In this document: piece after piece, positions 1-8,290 of the stretch
Position numbering within the stretch: the stretch's first letter is position 1
How the letters are laid out: each line of letters begins with the position of its first letter
DNA from: Halobacteriovorax sp. HLS
GTDB lineage: Bacteria; Bdellovibrionota; Bacteriovoracia; Bacteriovoracales; Bacteriovoracaceae
DNA: 64,000 bases
Assembly: GCF_004006665.1 (NCBI RefSeq)
Contig: NZ_QOCL01000003.1
Coordinates: forward strand, 682,001 to 746,000
Direction of reading: 5' to 3'
Program-made: the position numbers and the translations under genes
The notes under the pieces: model-generated
Told to the model about the DNA's origin: nothing
Seen by the model: the letters and a program-made list of their open reading frames with translations, nothing else
The model's database searches: none

Positions 1-1563
1 GCAGGAGATGTTGTTAAAAATACTATTAGTAAAATAACGACAAATAGAATTTCTGCAGTAGGAGTTGGGATTATCGTTACGATGCTCGTGCAAAGCTCTT
101 CAGTTACAACCGTTATGGTAGTTGGCTTTGTTAACGCAGGTCTTATGAATCTTGCCCAGGCCATAGGTGTGATCTTTGGTGCAAATATTGGAACAACTAT
201 CACAGGCTGGATCATTTCAATAAAGATTGGAAAGTACGGATTACTTCTCATCGGAATGGGTATCTTTCCGCTCTTATTTGGAAAAACGAATAAGACCAGA
301 CAAATTGGCCGCATGTTCTTTGCAATAGGTATGATCTTCTTTGGACTAAAAATCATGTCTGATTCATTTAAGCCTCTTAGGTCAATGCCTGAATTTTTAG
401 ATATGATCTCCTACTTTTCAGAGCAGAACTACGGTTCATACTTTGCTTGTATTGTAGTTGGTTGTATTTTAACAATGGTTATTCAGTCATCATCTGCAAT
501 GCTGGGAATAACAATCGCTCTAGCAAGTACTGGCGTTATACAATTTCATACAGCAGCAGCTCTAGTTCTCGGTGAAAATATCGGAACAACAATTACCGCC
601 TTATTAGCTAGTGTTGGGGCAAATATCACGGCCAAAAGAGCGGCAAGGGCCCATGCTATTTTCAATATGTTCGGTGTAATAGTCGTCTTTGCCTTCTTCC
701 CTCTTTACGTCACATTTATTGACTGGGTAGTTCCGGGAGCAAGTAACTTAACAAATGAGGCCGGTGAATATGTAAATATTGCTGTTCATATAGCTACTGG
801 TCATACAATTTTCAATGTGACTGCTACAATTTTATTCATTCCTCTATTAAATGTTCTAGCAAATGTTGTAACCAAGATAACACCAGATCATGGACAAAAA
901 GAACAGCATCACCTTGTCATGCTAGGTGATCCAAGCACAATGATTCCTGCGACTGCCCTTGCCCAAGCACAGGCCGAGATCATGAAAATGAGAGACGTCG
1001 TAGGAAGACAGTATAAACTGGCCGAGGAAATTTTCTTAAATTCAACTAGTGAAAATATGTCAGAACATATTATCAAGTGTAAGCACTACGAAGATATAAC
1101 TGATAATATGCAAAAAGAGATAACCGTGTTTATCGTAAAACTTATGGTAAGTCCTCTAAGTGAGCATGAATCAGAATTAGCAAGATCAGTTCTTAAAGAG
1201 GCCGATGAGCTTGAGAGTATCTCTGATTATATTGATAGACTTGTAAGTTACACGGAAAGAACACCTATTAAAGATATTTTAAAAGACGATGCAAAGGTAG
1301 ATTTTGAAGACTTCTTCAATAGTGTCAAATCTTACTATGACTTAGTTTCAAAACAAATCCTTTCTAATACTGTTGATAAGGCCGTCATTCAGAGAACTTC
1401 TGAAGAGTTACGACTTAGAGCGGAAGTCATAAGAACAAATCATTTAAAAAGAGTATCCTCTGGTACATATGACGCTCTTTCTGCTTTGACTTATTCAGAT
1501 ATGATTGTGGCCCTTAGAAAAATTAGAAGCCACACTCAAAATGCAGCTGAAGCACATGTCTAA
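1..1563 (+). CDS. Na+/phosphate symporter family protein (NptA/PF02690 type), 5' truncated
   Basis: The frame is open from base 1, so the gene starts upstream of the window; the first ATG inside it is not the true start. The visible 520 residues contain the second half of a Na/Pi-cotransporter membrane domain, with two copies of the hallmark QSSS motif, each followed by hydrophobic segments and a G-A/E-N-I-G-T-T-I-T signature. This is the inverted-repeat pattern of the family. The last 200 or so residues are soluble and helical and resemble the PhoU-like domain often fused to bacterial members. It probably couples Na+ to phosphate uptake at the inner membrane. Family assignment is firm; the substrate is inferred. 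Confidence 0.9.
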   Translation, partial: AGDVVKNTISKITTNRISAVGVGIIVTMLVQSSSVTTVMVVGFVNAGLMNLAQAIGVIFGANIGTTITGWIISIKIGKYGLLLIGMGIFPLLFGKTNKTRQIGRMFFAIGMIFFGLKIMSDSFKPLRSMPEFLDMISYFSEQNYGSYFACIVVGCILTMVIQSSSAMLGITIALASTGVIQFHTAAALVLGENIGTTITALLASVGANITAKRAARAHAIFNMFGVIVVFAFFPLYVTFIDWVVPGASNLTNEAGEYVNIAVHIATGHTIFNVTATILFIPLLNVLANVVTKITPDHGQKEQHHLVMLGDPSTMIPATALAQAQAEIMKMRDVVGRQYKLAEEIFLNSTSENMSEHIIKCKHYEDITDNMQKEITVFIVKLMVSPLSEHESELARSVLKEADELESISDYIDRLVSYTERTPIKDILKDDAKVDFEDFFNSVKSYYDLVSKQILSNTVDKAVIQRTSEELRLRAEVIRTNHLKRVSSGTYDALSALTYSDMIVALRKIRSHTQNAAEAHV

Positions 1564-1572
1564 ACTAATTTA

Positions 1573-1604
1573 TCCCTAAGAGAGTTAGTCCTCTTTCTTA
1601 GGGA
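1573..1604. terminator. Hairpin at the end of the symporter gene, possible terminator
   Basis: TCCCTAAGA (1573-1581) pairs with TCTTAGGGA (1596-1604). The hairpin lies just after the symporter stop and overlaps the last codons of the convergent minus-strand gene. No strong T-run follows on either strand, so termination is only a suggestion. Confidence 0.3.
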
Positions 1605-1980
1605 GTTTCGAATTTTGTTCATCTAAACCAATAGCACGAAGATCTTTGTCTAATTGTGCGTTAGCACTTTTAATTGGATCTGCTCCAAGATCTAAGGGGA
1701 CAATATTTCGTCTTTCTAGATCTTTATAGTCCTCAGCTGAACCTACTTTAGAAAAGTCATTATGAAATTCGTCACCTATTTTCCACGGCTCTATATCAAC
1801 TTGTACCTTTTGTTGCTTGCTTTTTTTCTTAGAAATAGATGGCCCAATAAAGAGGGCCACAACAGCTCCAATAACCATAAATCCTAGCAATACTCTCCTT
1901 TCGGAATGAGAATAGAAATCCGCACTCATAAAATAAAAGAGGATCAAAAATGAATAGATAGAAGCAAATACTTTGAACAT
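1585..1980 (-). CDS. Small membrane protein of unknown function
   Basis: This is a 131-residue protein I do not recognise. Two hydrophobic segments (about residues 5-21 and 31-46) are followed by a Lys-rich stretch and a polar tail, which suggests two membrane helices with a cytoplasmic C-terminal part. Its ATG overlaps the stop of the upstream gene (TAATG), so the two are translationally coupled. No catalytic motif is visible. Confidence 0.6.
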   Translation of the reverse strand: MFKVFASIYSFLILFYFMSADFYSHSERRVLLGFMVIGAVVALFIGPSISKKKSKQQKVQVDIEPWKIGDEFHNDFSKVGSAEDYKDLERRNIVPLDLGADPIKSANAQLDKDLRAIGLDEQNSKLPKKED

Positions 1981-2714
1981 TAGACTACTGGTCTTAGTTT
2001 AACTTCATCTAAAACAGAGTTAAAGTGAGTTAGGAGCTTATCTTGATCGATTGACTCTCCATAGATTAAGTACTGTGAAGGCAACAAAGTAAAATCAAAC
2101 TTCTTTACTTCATCCTTAGTTGTAGTCATAGAATTTTCATAAACAAGCTTCTTAATTTTAAATTGATAATTAAGTTGAAGATCATTTGCAGATAAGCTCA
2201 TGCTTAATTTAAAAGACGAAATAGAGCTATATTCTTTATTAGCGGGGATATTTAAAGTGTATTCTAGTGTATCTTTTTTAGACTTTATAGATTTAGTTTG
2301 AAATCTAAGAAAGTTCTCTAAAATCTCAACTATTTTAGAAAACTTCTGGGATGGTCGCACTTGTAAGATAAGATGCTGTCCTGATAATAAATCATCCTTA
2401 GGTGCACAAACTAAGTACATTCCAGTGGACTTTTCTGTAATAAGACAATTCTGATCAAGCTCAAAATCAAATTGGTTATTTTCATAATTTGTAAAAAGAA
2501 GATGACTAACAACTTCAAGGCCTTTAGGATCTGCAAGCTTTATTTTCTTTGCATTTCCTTTACATAGGAAAATGCCATAACTAGAAAGGTCAAAGTTTTC
2601 GTCAGAGTGATTTTTAACTTTGACACTTCCTTTTAAGGAATCACCTTGTGACCATTCATCACCTTCAATATCAATTGCAAATTCAAGAGGTCTGTTAAAG
2701 TATGTTGATTTCAT
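1980..2714 (-). CDS. Hypothetical protein, possibly arrestin-like beta-sandwich
   Basis: I start it at the ATG at 2714, giving 244 residues, because a good ribosome site (GGAAG) sits just upstream. A longer frame to 2816 would run through the sodB terminator and into sodB. The N-terminus has a pattern of a beta strand, then D-x-W-x-x-G-D-x-L-x-G-x-V-x-V-x-N, reminiscent of Spo0M/arrestin-type sandwich domains that bind partner proteins, but the similarity is weak. It has no signal peptide and is coupled to the small membrane protein downstream, so the two may act together. Function unknown. Confidence 0.65.
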   Translation of the reverse strand: MKSTYFNRPLEFAIDIEGDEWSQGDSLKGSVKVKNHSDENFDLSSYGIFLCKGNAKKIKLADPKGLEVVSHLLFTNYENNQFDFELDQNCLITEKSTGMYLVCAPKDDLLSGQHLILQVRPSQKFSKIVEILENFLRFQTKSIKSKKDTLEYTLNIPANKEYSSISSFKLSMSLSANDLQLNYQFKIKKLVYENSMTTTKDEVKKFDFTLLPSQYLIYGESIDQDKLLTHFNSVLDEVKLRPVV

Positions 2715-2724
2715 ATCTTCCTTC

Positions 2725-2757
2725 AAAAAAAAAGGGCCAAAGCAATTGCTTTGGCCC
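2725..2757 (-). terminator. Rho-independent terminator of sodB
   Basis: GGGCCAAAGCAA/TTGCTTTGGCCC (2734-2757) forms a perfect 12+12 inverted repeat, followed on the minus strand by nine T residues. It lies 17 bases past the sodB stop and separates sodB from the next minus-strand gene. Confidence 0.9.
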
Positions 2758-2773
2758 CGATCAAAAATAAAAC

Positions 2774-3346
2774 TTAAAGATTTGAGTTTACGAAATCCCA
2801 GTTTACAAGATTCCAAAATGCTGTGATGTAGTTAGGACGTGCATTTCTATAATCAACATAGTAAGCGTGCTCCCAAACATCAATAGTAAGAAGTGCTTTC
2901 TTACCGTGCTTCATTGGAATATCAGCATTAGCTGTGTTAAAGATCTCTAGGTTTCCACCATCTTCAACTAACCAAGTCCAACCTGAACCAAAGTTTGTTG
3001 CTGCTGCATTTGTGAAGTCTTCTTGAAATTTTTCAAAAGATCCCCATTTTGCATTGATCTTATCAGCAATTGCACCTGTCGCTGCACCACCTGCATTTGG
3101 AGCAAGACAATTCCAGTAAAAAGTGTGATTCCAAACTTGAGCTGCATTATTAAAAAGTCCACCCTCAGACTTCATAATGATATCTTCTAGAGACATTGAT
3201 TCATACTCTGTACCAGGGATTGCAGCGTTTAGCTTAGTTACGTAAGCATTGTGATGCTTTCCATAGTGAAAACTAATTGTTTCAGCTGTAATGTGTGGCT
3301 CAAGAGCATTATCTGCCCAAGGAAGTTTTGGTAATTCATGTGCCAT
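2774..3346 (-). CDS. sodB: Iron superoxide dismutase
   Basis: The 190 residues match the full length of Fe-type superoxide dismutases, which convert superoxide to peroxide and oxygen in the cytoplasm. The expected metal ligands are visible: H27, H74, D156 and H160 (in D-V-W-E-H-A-Y-Y). Q70 in the N-N-A-A-Q-V-W-N-H block is the second-sphere glutamine typical of iron rather than manganese enzymes. There is no signal peptide. AAGGAG precedes the ATG and a strong terminator follows, so it is probably monocistronic. Its promoter region is shared with the divergent XRE-cupin regulator gene, which may link the two. Confidence 0.95.
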   Translation of the reverse strand: MAHELPKLPWADNALEPHITAETISFHYGKHHNAYVTKLNAAIPGTEYESMSLEDIIMKSEGGLFNNAAQVWNHTFYWNCLAPNAGGAATGAIADKINAKWGSFEKFQEDFTNAAATNFGSGWTWLVEDGGNLEIFNTANADIPMKHGKKALLTIDVWEHAYYVDYRNARPNYITAFWNLVNWDFVNSNL

Positions 3347-3431
3347 TGTAGACTCCTTTCTTATTATCAGTTTTTATAAGTATCACTACTATAGCTTTAA
3401 ACGTGCCCAAGACCAAGCGAATCTGGTTAGA

Positions 3432-3499
3432 TTGTCCATATATTGACATTAGGTCATTATAGGGCCAAATTTATTCTCAATATTGCCCATATATCGACA
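3432..3499. promoter_or_regulatory. Paired palindromic operator between sodB and the XRE-cupin gene
   Basis: Two near-identical 17-mers, at 3432-3448 and 3483-3499, follow TTGyCCATATATyGACA and match at 15 of 17 positions. The first contains the dyad TGTC-N8-GACA. Their starts are 51 bases apart, about five helical turns. The second copy ends 11 bases before the regulator ATG and would overlap its promoter or leader. They are best explained as binding sites for the adjacent HTH protein (autoregulation), possibly also controlling sodB. Confidence 0.55.
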
Positions 3500-3510
3500 A
3501 AAGGATATTT

Positions 3511-4074
3511 ATGAAGAAGAAATTACCTGAGTTAAACTCTTCAATCTCGTATATTTCAAGAAATGTAAAAGCACTTCGTGCAAAGCGTAACTATACTCAG
3601 GCCCAACTTGCTAAGCTTGCAGGACTGCCAAGAACGACCCTTACTAATATAGAATCGGGCGAAGGGAATCCTTCCCTGTCCAATATAATTAAACTAGCAA
3701 ACTCTCTAAATGTCAGTATCGATTTACTTGTCTCGGCCCCAAGGCCCTCAACTGTACTTATAAAAGAAGATGACCTGCCAAAAGAAATTAAAGGCCCAGC
3801 ATTTATTACTAAGATACTTCCAGATACTATTAAAGATTTAGATATAGATCGAGTTAGTTTAAAGAGAAATGAAACTTTTAAAGGTACCCCTCACCTAAAT
3901 GGTACAAGAGAATATATGACGGTTATTTCAGGAGAAGTTATCGTAAGATTTAATGGAGAGAAGTATCATTTAAAGAAGAATGACCTACTAGCATTTCCAG
4001 GAGATGTTCACCACTCATATCAGAATCCACTTAGTGTGGATTCCACATATATGAGCATTATTGTTGCAGGTTAA
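3511..4074 (+). CDS. XRE-family transcriptional regulator with C-terminal cupin domain
   Basis: The 187-residue protein has an N-terminal helix-turn-helix (about residues 17-72, T-Q-A-Q-L-A-K-L-A-G-L-P-R-T-T-L) of the lambda-repressor/XRE class. A cupin sensor domain follows (about 110-187, with H-x-N-G-T-R-E-Y and P-G-D-V-H-H-S-Y). Such regulators usually bind a small ligand or metal in the cupin barrel and control a neighbouring gene or themselves. AAGGA lies before the ATG. It diverges from sodB, and two palindromic 17-mers lie between them. The ligand cannot be told from sequence. Confidence 0.88.
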   Translation: MKKKLPELNSSISYISRNVKALRAKRNYTQAQLAKLAGLPRTTLTNIESGEGNPSLSNIIKLANSLNVSIDLLVSAPRPSTVLIKEDDLPKEIKGPAFITKILPDTIKDLDIDRVSLKRNETFKGTPHLNGTREYMTVISGEVIVRFNGEKYHLKKNDLLAFPGDVHHSYQNPLSVDSTYMSIIVAG

Positions 4075-4089
4075 GAGTTGATAGAAAAA

Positions 4090-5505
4090 TTAGTGGATAT
4101 TAAATCTCTTAAGATAATTCTTCCCCTCATCATGAATAATGATACTTGCAACTCCATTCACAATATTAAAAAATTTAATTTTAGGTTTTACAAACTTTCT
4201 ATCAAAGTTAATTCTAGCCGTTTGCGCACCATTAACTAGAGATGAAACTCCGCCCTTATTAACGCTCTCTAAAGAAAGACCATTATTATCATTACTAAGA
4301 TAGTAAATATGATTATCGTCGTTGAAGAATAGCTCATTTTCAACAAATGGTCGCTGCAGAGGCTTTTTACCATTAAAGTAACTCGCAAGCTCACCACTAT
4401 TACTATCAACTAAATAAGTGTCATAGAATCTCTTATTTTCGCTCATAGAGTACTCGCTAGTTACAAAAAGAAGATCATCATTCATTGAACTCAACCTCGC
4501 AATAGACATTACATACTTATCACCACCAACAACATCAATATTTCCATCAGGGCCAGAAGTTGCATTATCAAATGCAATTGAAGGGTTTTCGCTAAGATCA
4601 AGGTCAAACTTCATAAGTTCTAATAGGTTTTCAGATTTATTATCAGACCATAAACCACTTACATAAAAACTATCTTTATGAAAAAGAACCTTACCCAGTC
4701 GATCTTTTGCATTTGCATGAAGAGGAACGCTCTGACTAGTCAAAAGCTTAGACGCTAAACCAAACTTTGAAAGATTTAGGCTATTATTTTTAACACTATG
4801 TAAATAAACTGATGCCCTATTATAAAAGGCCCTATTAAATGAACCTTTAAAGCTGGCAAAGTAAGACAAGTCTCTTACATTTGCATTGAGAACACCAATT
4901 GCATAATCACCAGTTTCAGAAGAACAAGTAGTTTTCTTAAATGGACAATTTGTTGACACAGACATTTTCTTATAAACTATGATTGAAATATGTTCATCAA
5001 GATCCATACTAATGATTGTCCAGTACTCACCATCTTTAGTTGGTAAGAAGCTATTCCCATTGAAGTGATTATCAAAAATCTGAGAGTGTGTAACTTTACC
5101 TGTTGTCAAATCAATTGACTGAACTTTAAAGATAGAGTTCCCTAGAACTAGATTATTAGTGCTATTGCTAGTATCTTGTACTATTTTTCCACCAGACATC
5201 TTTATTCTAAAGTCCTTAACGTAGCTAAATTGAAATAAGGTATTTCTTTTTTGCATATAATAACTATTCTCATCTACTTGCACTTTAGACATATCTTGAA
5301 TAAGGGATGAACTAAAAGGAATCTCATTAAGCTCAAATTCATTGGTAATTGTATGAGAATCAATAACGAGAGATGAAGGCGCTTTATAAGATGTATCAGT
5401 TGGCGCAGTCTTAGAAACCTCGGCCACAGGTTGCGACGGTGCGAAAATTTCGTTTGGACCACAGCTTGTGATAATTAAAAGTGCTATAAAAAACAAGTAT
5501 TTCAT
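4090..5505 (-). CDS. Secreted lipoprotein of unknown function
   Basis: This 471-residue protein has a clear lipoprotein signal peptide: a short basic start, a hydrophobic run and lipobox I-T-S-C, with Cys15 as the lipidated residue. The mature part has many short beta-like, Asp/Asn/Ser-rich repeats with recurring Y/F-V-x-G and D-L-D patterns that could form a beta-propeller, but I see no assignable motif. GGAG precedes the ATG. It ends only 15 bases from the convergent XRE gene, with no terminator between. Function unknown. Confidence 0.75.
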   Translation of the reverse strand: MKYLFFIALLIITSCGPNEIFAPSQPVAEVSKTAPTDTSYKAPSSLVIDSHTITNEFELNEIPFSSSLIQDMSKVQVDENSYYMQKRNTLFQFSYVKDFRIKMSGGKIVQDTSNSTNNLVLGNSIFKVQSIDLTTGKVTHSQIFDNHFNGNSFLPTKDGEYWTIISMDLDEHISIIVYKKMSVSTNCPFKKTTCSSETGDYAIGVLNANVRDLSYFASFKGSFNRAFYNRASVYLHSVKNNSLNLSKFGLASKLLTSQSVPLHANAKDRLGKVLFHKDSFYVSGLWSDNKSENLLELMKFDLDLSENPSIAFDNATSGPDGNIDVVGGDKYVMSIARLSSMNDDLLFVTSEYSMSENKRFYDTYLVDSNSGELASYFNGKKPLQRPFVENELFFNDDNHIYYLSNDNNGLSLESVNKGGVSSLVNGAQTARINFDRKFVKPKIKFFNIVNGVASIIIHDEGKNYLKRFNIH

Positions 5506-5617
5506 TGAAACTCCAATTAATGATATAAGTGGTTAGTCTGATAGTATGAGAAATACTACTAAAGTTCAACAAAAAGGAAGTTACAGGTACTCAGCACATG
5601 AGGTGTCAAAATTTATA

Positions 5618-6154
5618 TCAAATGACAGGAACTGATGGCGATTTTTTGAGAGGAACTAACTTTTTTCCAATTTTTGGAAATGAGAGAATCGTTTTACCAT
5701 CACGCGTCTTAAAACTTATTTTTGTCTCATCACAATCACTAGGAGTAGGAATACTCAACTGAATGTAGCGTTTAGTGTACTGTGAACTCTTCTTAGACTC
5801 TAAGGACCCCTTGATCATCAACTGCTTGTTTTTAACTTCGAAATTAGTTTTGCCATCATCGGCAAAAACTCCATTTATAACAAGTTCTCTACTATCATCT
5901 AGTTCTTTCCATTCATAGAGTGAACTTGAAAGATGCATCTGGTCGAGCTGTCTCAACTGATTAAAGAAATTCTTCTCAAAGAGTCTTTCGTACTCTCCAA
6001 ATTGATCATGGTCAAAATCATTAACATCATCAAGCATCTTCTCAAACATTCTTTCATATTTTTTAATCATATCTTGTGGTGAGAGCAGATCATCTTGCGC
6101 TAACAAGTTACTATTGAATAAAAAAATGACAAGAAAAATAAAGCTATACTTCAT
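5618..6154 (-). CDS. Exported protein with small-heat-shock (alpha-crystallin)-like C-terminal domain
   Basis: I start at the ATG at 6154 because GAGGGG precedes it; an upstream TTG at 6169 lacks such a site. A cleavable signal peptide (to about residue 19, ending L-L-A-Q-D-D) is followed by a charged helical region. The last 90 residues show an Hsp20-like strand pattern with L-M-I-K-G and the closing D-G-K-T-I-L-S-F-P-K motif. Cytoplasmic Hsp20 chaperones lack a signal peptide, so a periplasmic version would be unusual. The start overlaps the end of the pterin dehydratase gene, so they are probably cotranscribed. Confidence 0.6.
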   Translation of the reverse strand: MKYSFIFLVIFLFNSNLLAQDDLLSPQDMIKKYERMFEKMLDDVNDFDHDQFGEYERLFEKNFFNQLRQLDQMHLSSSLYEWKELDDSRELVINGVFADDGKTNFEVKNKQLMIKGSLESKKSSQYTKRYIQLSIPTPSDCDETKISFKTRDGKTILSFPKIGKKLVPLKKSPSVPVI

Positions 6155-6494
6155 TAAACCCCTCAACAATTTTATCTACCTTAGAGGCGAAAACAAAATC
6201 GCTTTCAACTAGTTCAGAAATCTTATGAGTCCATATTTCTACATCTAGCTTACCAAAGCCTATGGTCAGTACAGGATGATGCCACTGTTCATGTGCTAGC
6301 TGTGCGATTGCTTTTGCAATCTCCATGCTAGAATTAAAATCCTTCGTCTCAATTTCCCTTTTTAAATGAGTAAATTGATTAGAGAAATACCAACTCCCAT
6401 GAATGAGCGACTTCAATCTTTCTTTTTCATTTTTATTTAAGGGAGCAACAGTGCCACTACAAGGAATACACTGTTTATTATGTAATTCAGTCAT
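6144..6494 (-). CDS. Pterin-4a-carbinolamine dehydratase
   Basis: The 116 residues match the usual length of this family, which dehydrates 4a-hydroxytetrahydrobiopterin. The PROSITE-style signature is present: E69-x2-H72-H73-P followed by W88, H90 and D99. Bacterial members without phenylalanine hydroxylase nearby have been proposed to aid molybdopterin or folate metabolism. The position right behind the molybdenum cofactor operon fits such a role, but that is inference. The ATG lacks a Shine-Dalgarno sequence and lies just below an extended -10 box, so the mRNA may be leaderless. Confidence 0.88.
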   Translation of the reverse strand: MTELHNKQCIPCSGTVAPLNKNEKERLKSLIHGSWYFSNQFTHLKREIETKDFNSSMEIAKAIAQLAHEQWHHPVLTIGFGKLDVEIWTHKISELVESDFVFASKVDKIVEGFNEV

Positions 6495-6499
6495 AGTTC

Positions 6500-6508
6500 A
6501 TTATAGCA
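6500..6508 (-). promoter_or_regulatory. Extended -10 promoter element for a possibly leaderless pterin dehydratase mRNA
   Basis: On the minus strand the sequence reads TGC-TATAAT, a perfect extended -10 box. It ends five bases before the ATG at 6494, which places the predicted transcription start at or next to the start codon. No ribosome site is present and no good -35 at 17 bases is evident. Confidence 0.4.
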
Positions 6509-6519
6509 TAAAATGAGTT

Positions 6520-7575
6520 TTAATTTTCGTCAAGACCACCGTAAAGTGACTTACACGTATAACCCTGAGCAGTTAACTTCTTTACTAACTCTAGACTTCT
6601 CTTTCCCTTAGCACACACAAAGGTATAACTTTCCTGCTTAGATAGATCACTGACCCATTGGTCAAATTCTGAAAGTGGGTAATTTTTAAGGCCAAAATCT
6701 TTGGTTTTACACTCATCTAATTCTCTAATATCAATAATATTTGAGTTTTTACTATTTAGACTAAGAACTTCAAACTGACTAAGCTCATGATAGTTTTCAT
6801 AATCAATAGAAGTGATATGTGCATGGTCACTGCAAAGTGGGCAGTCAGAATTTTTAGACCATCTAACTCTTTGCATGTCGAGATTAAGTAAATTTATTGT
6901 ATGAGTAAATCCATTGGTTGAGCACTCGCCAATAGATGTAATAAGCTTAATAACTTCCATGGCCTGCATAGAGCCAAAAACCCCTACCACAGCACCAACG
7001 ATCCCCGACTGCTGACAATTAGAGACACAGTTATTATCAGGAGTCTTAGGCCATAAACACCGAAGACAGGCCCTTGCTTGTTTTAAACTTCTATAGTCAA
7101 AAACTTGCAATTGTCCTTCATATTGGTAAACAGAAGCTTGAACCAGTGCTTTATTTAATAGCCAACAACAGTCGTGCAAAAGAAATTTAGTAGAAAAATT
7201 GTCACAACAATCAACAACAATATCGAATTCAGCTAAAATCTCCTTGGCATTGTCTGGAGTAATCTTCTCTCGAAGAGAATCAACTCGAATGAAAGGATTT
7301 TGAGCTACAAGGGCTTCTTGTAAAACTGAAGATTTAAACTTTCCGACATCTTCACAAGTAAAGCAGACCTGTCTATTAAGATTGCTATATTCAACCTTAT
7401 CAAAGTCACAAATTGTAATCTGCCCAACTCCGCCAGCAGCAAGATAAGTTCCAACAGGATGTCCAAGCCCTCCGGCCCCTACAATAAGAACACGACTATT
7501 CTTTAAAAGGTCTTGTCCCTTATTTCCAATTTCTTTTAAATATATCTGCCTACTATAGAGCTGATCTTCAGTCAT
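6520..7575 (-). CDS. moeB: Molybdopterin-synthase adenylyltransferase MoeB with C-terminal rhodanese domain
   Basis: This enzyme adenylates the C-terminal glycine of MoaD before sulfur loading. Residues 1-245 are a ThiF/MoeB E1-like domain with G-A-G-G-L-G-H nucleotide loop, N-R-Q arginine region, D-x-x-D-N-F, and two zinc Cys pairs (C-L-R-C and C-P-L-C). The last 100 residues are a rhodanese domain with an active-site loop C-A-K-G-K-R-S, so one protein may both activate and sulfurate MoaD, as in MoeZ/MOCS3 proteins. It is the last gene of the cofactor operon, seven bases after moaE. Confidence 0.92.
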   Translation of the reverse strand: MTEDQLYSRQIYLKEIGNKGQDLLKNSRVLIVGAGGLGHPVGTYLAAGGVGQITICDFDKVEYSNLNRQVCFTCEDVGKFKSSVLQEALVAQNPFIRVDSLREKITPDNAKEILAEFDIVVDCCDNFSTKFLLHDCCWLLNKALVQASVYQYEGQLQVFDYRSLKQARACLRCLWPKTPDNNCVSNCQQSGIVGAVVGVFGSMQAMEVIKLITSIGECSTNGFTHTINLLNLDMQRVRWSKNSDCPLCSDHAHITSIDYENYHELSQFEVLSLNSKNSNIIDIRELDECKTKDFGLKNYPLSEFDQWVSDLSKQESYTFVCAKGKRSLELVKKLTAQGYTCKSLYGGLDEN

Positions 7576-7581
7576 AATAAA

Positions 7582-8049
7582 TTATGCTTCCATATGATGA
7601 TGGGAATGAGTTTCACTACCATGTGAATGTTTAGCACATTGGTGACAGGCCACCCACTCTGGCGACTTATCGATATAGTGCTCTTTTTTCCAAATAGGTA
7701 CTCTGGCCTTAACTTCATCAATAATAAATTGACAGGCCTTAAATGCTAGCTCTCGGTGACTTGTACTTACAGCAACCCAAACTGCTACATCACCAATTTG
7801 CAAATGCCCAACTCTATGAACACAGTAAGCATGATGAAAATCAAAGAGCTCCTTTGCTTCATCAATAATCTTCTGTCCTTCTTTAATCGCCATGGCTTCA
7901 TAACTTTGATACTCAAGAGAAGAGACCTTATGTCCTTCGTTATGATTTCTTACACGTCCATCAAAGAATACAATTGCTCCGGCCTTATCATCTTCAACTT
8001 TAGAAATAAGTTCATCATGAGTAATTTTTCTACTGGTCATTTCAAACAT
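7582..8049 (-). CDS. moaE: Molybdopterin synthase catalytic subunit MoaE with His/Cys-rich tail
   Basis: MoaE inserts two sulfurs carried by MoaD into cyclic pyranopterin monophosphate. The 155 residues carry the family blocks G-A-I-V-F-F-D-G-x-V-R, S-T-S-H-R and the catalytic lysine pair (K114 and K121, K-x-x-x-P-I-W-K-K-E). After the usual C-terminus there is a tail (residues 135-155) containing two Cys and seven His, including H-S-H-H-H, which is not typical of MoaE and looks metal-binding. It sits between moaD and moeB with gaps of one and seven bases. Confidence 0.95.
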   Translation of the reverse strand: MFEMTSRKITHDELISKVEDDKAGAIVFFDGRVRNHNEGHKVSSLEYQSYEAMAIKEGQKIIDEAKELFDFHHAYCVHRVGHLQIGDVAVWVAVSTSHRELAFKACQFIIDEVKARVPIWKKEHYIDKSPEWVACHQCAKHSHGSETHSHHHMEA

Positions 8050-8050
8050 T

Positions 8051-8290
8051 TTAACCTCCCGCCACTGGTGGAATTAAGGCGACTATATCAAGTTCATTAA
8101 ACTTCGCATCAAAAGAGGAATATTCTTCATTGATTGCGACTTTAAGATTTTTCTTATCTATCTGTAGCCCATAGAGATTCGTCAGCTCCTCAAAAAGTTC
8201 GTGAGTATTAGTAGAGTTAGTCTCAAGAAGCTCTTCACTCTTGCCACAGGCCTCTCTAATGGCCGCAAAGTATTTCATCTGTAATTTCAA
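8051..8290 (-). CDS. moaD: Molybdopterin synthase sulfur carrier subunit MoaD
   Basis: This is a 79-residue ubiquitin-fold protein ending in the obligatory Gly-Gly (P-P-V-A-G-G), which is thiocarboxylated and donates sulfur in molybdopterin synthesis. The length and the final motif, with D-I-V-A-L-I-P-P-V, are typical. Its start overlaps the end of the mobBA fusion gene and it is one base from moaE. Confidence 0.93.
   Translation of the reverse strand: MKLQMKYFAAIREACGKSEELLETNSTNTHELFEELTNLYGLQIDKKNLKVAINEEYSSFDAKFNELDIVALIPPVAGG

Noticed and set aside
2620-2826. Plus-strand frame across the sodB terminator
   Set aside because: It runs antisense to two real genes and through the terminator, with no ribosome site or protein-like sequence.
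2774-3346. Manganese superoxide dismutase
   Set aside because: The A-A-Q-V-W-N-H-T-F-Y-W block with Gln70 is the iron-type pattern. Cambialistic use cannot be excluded.
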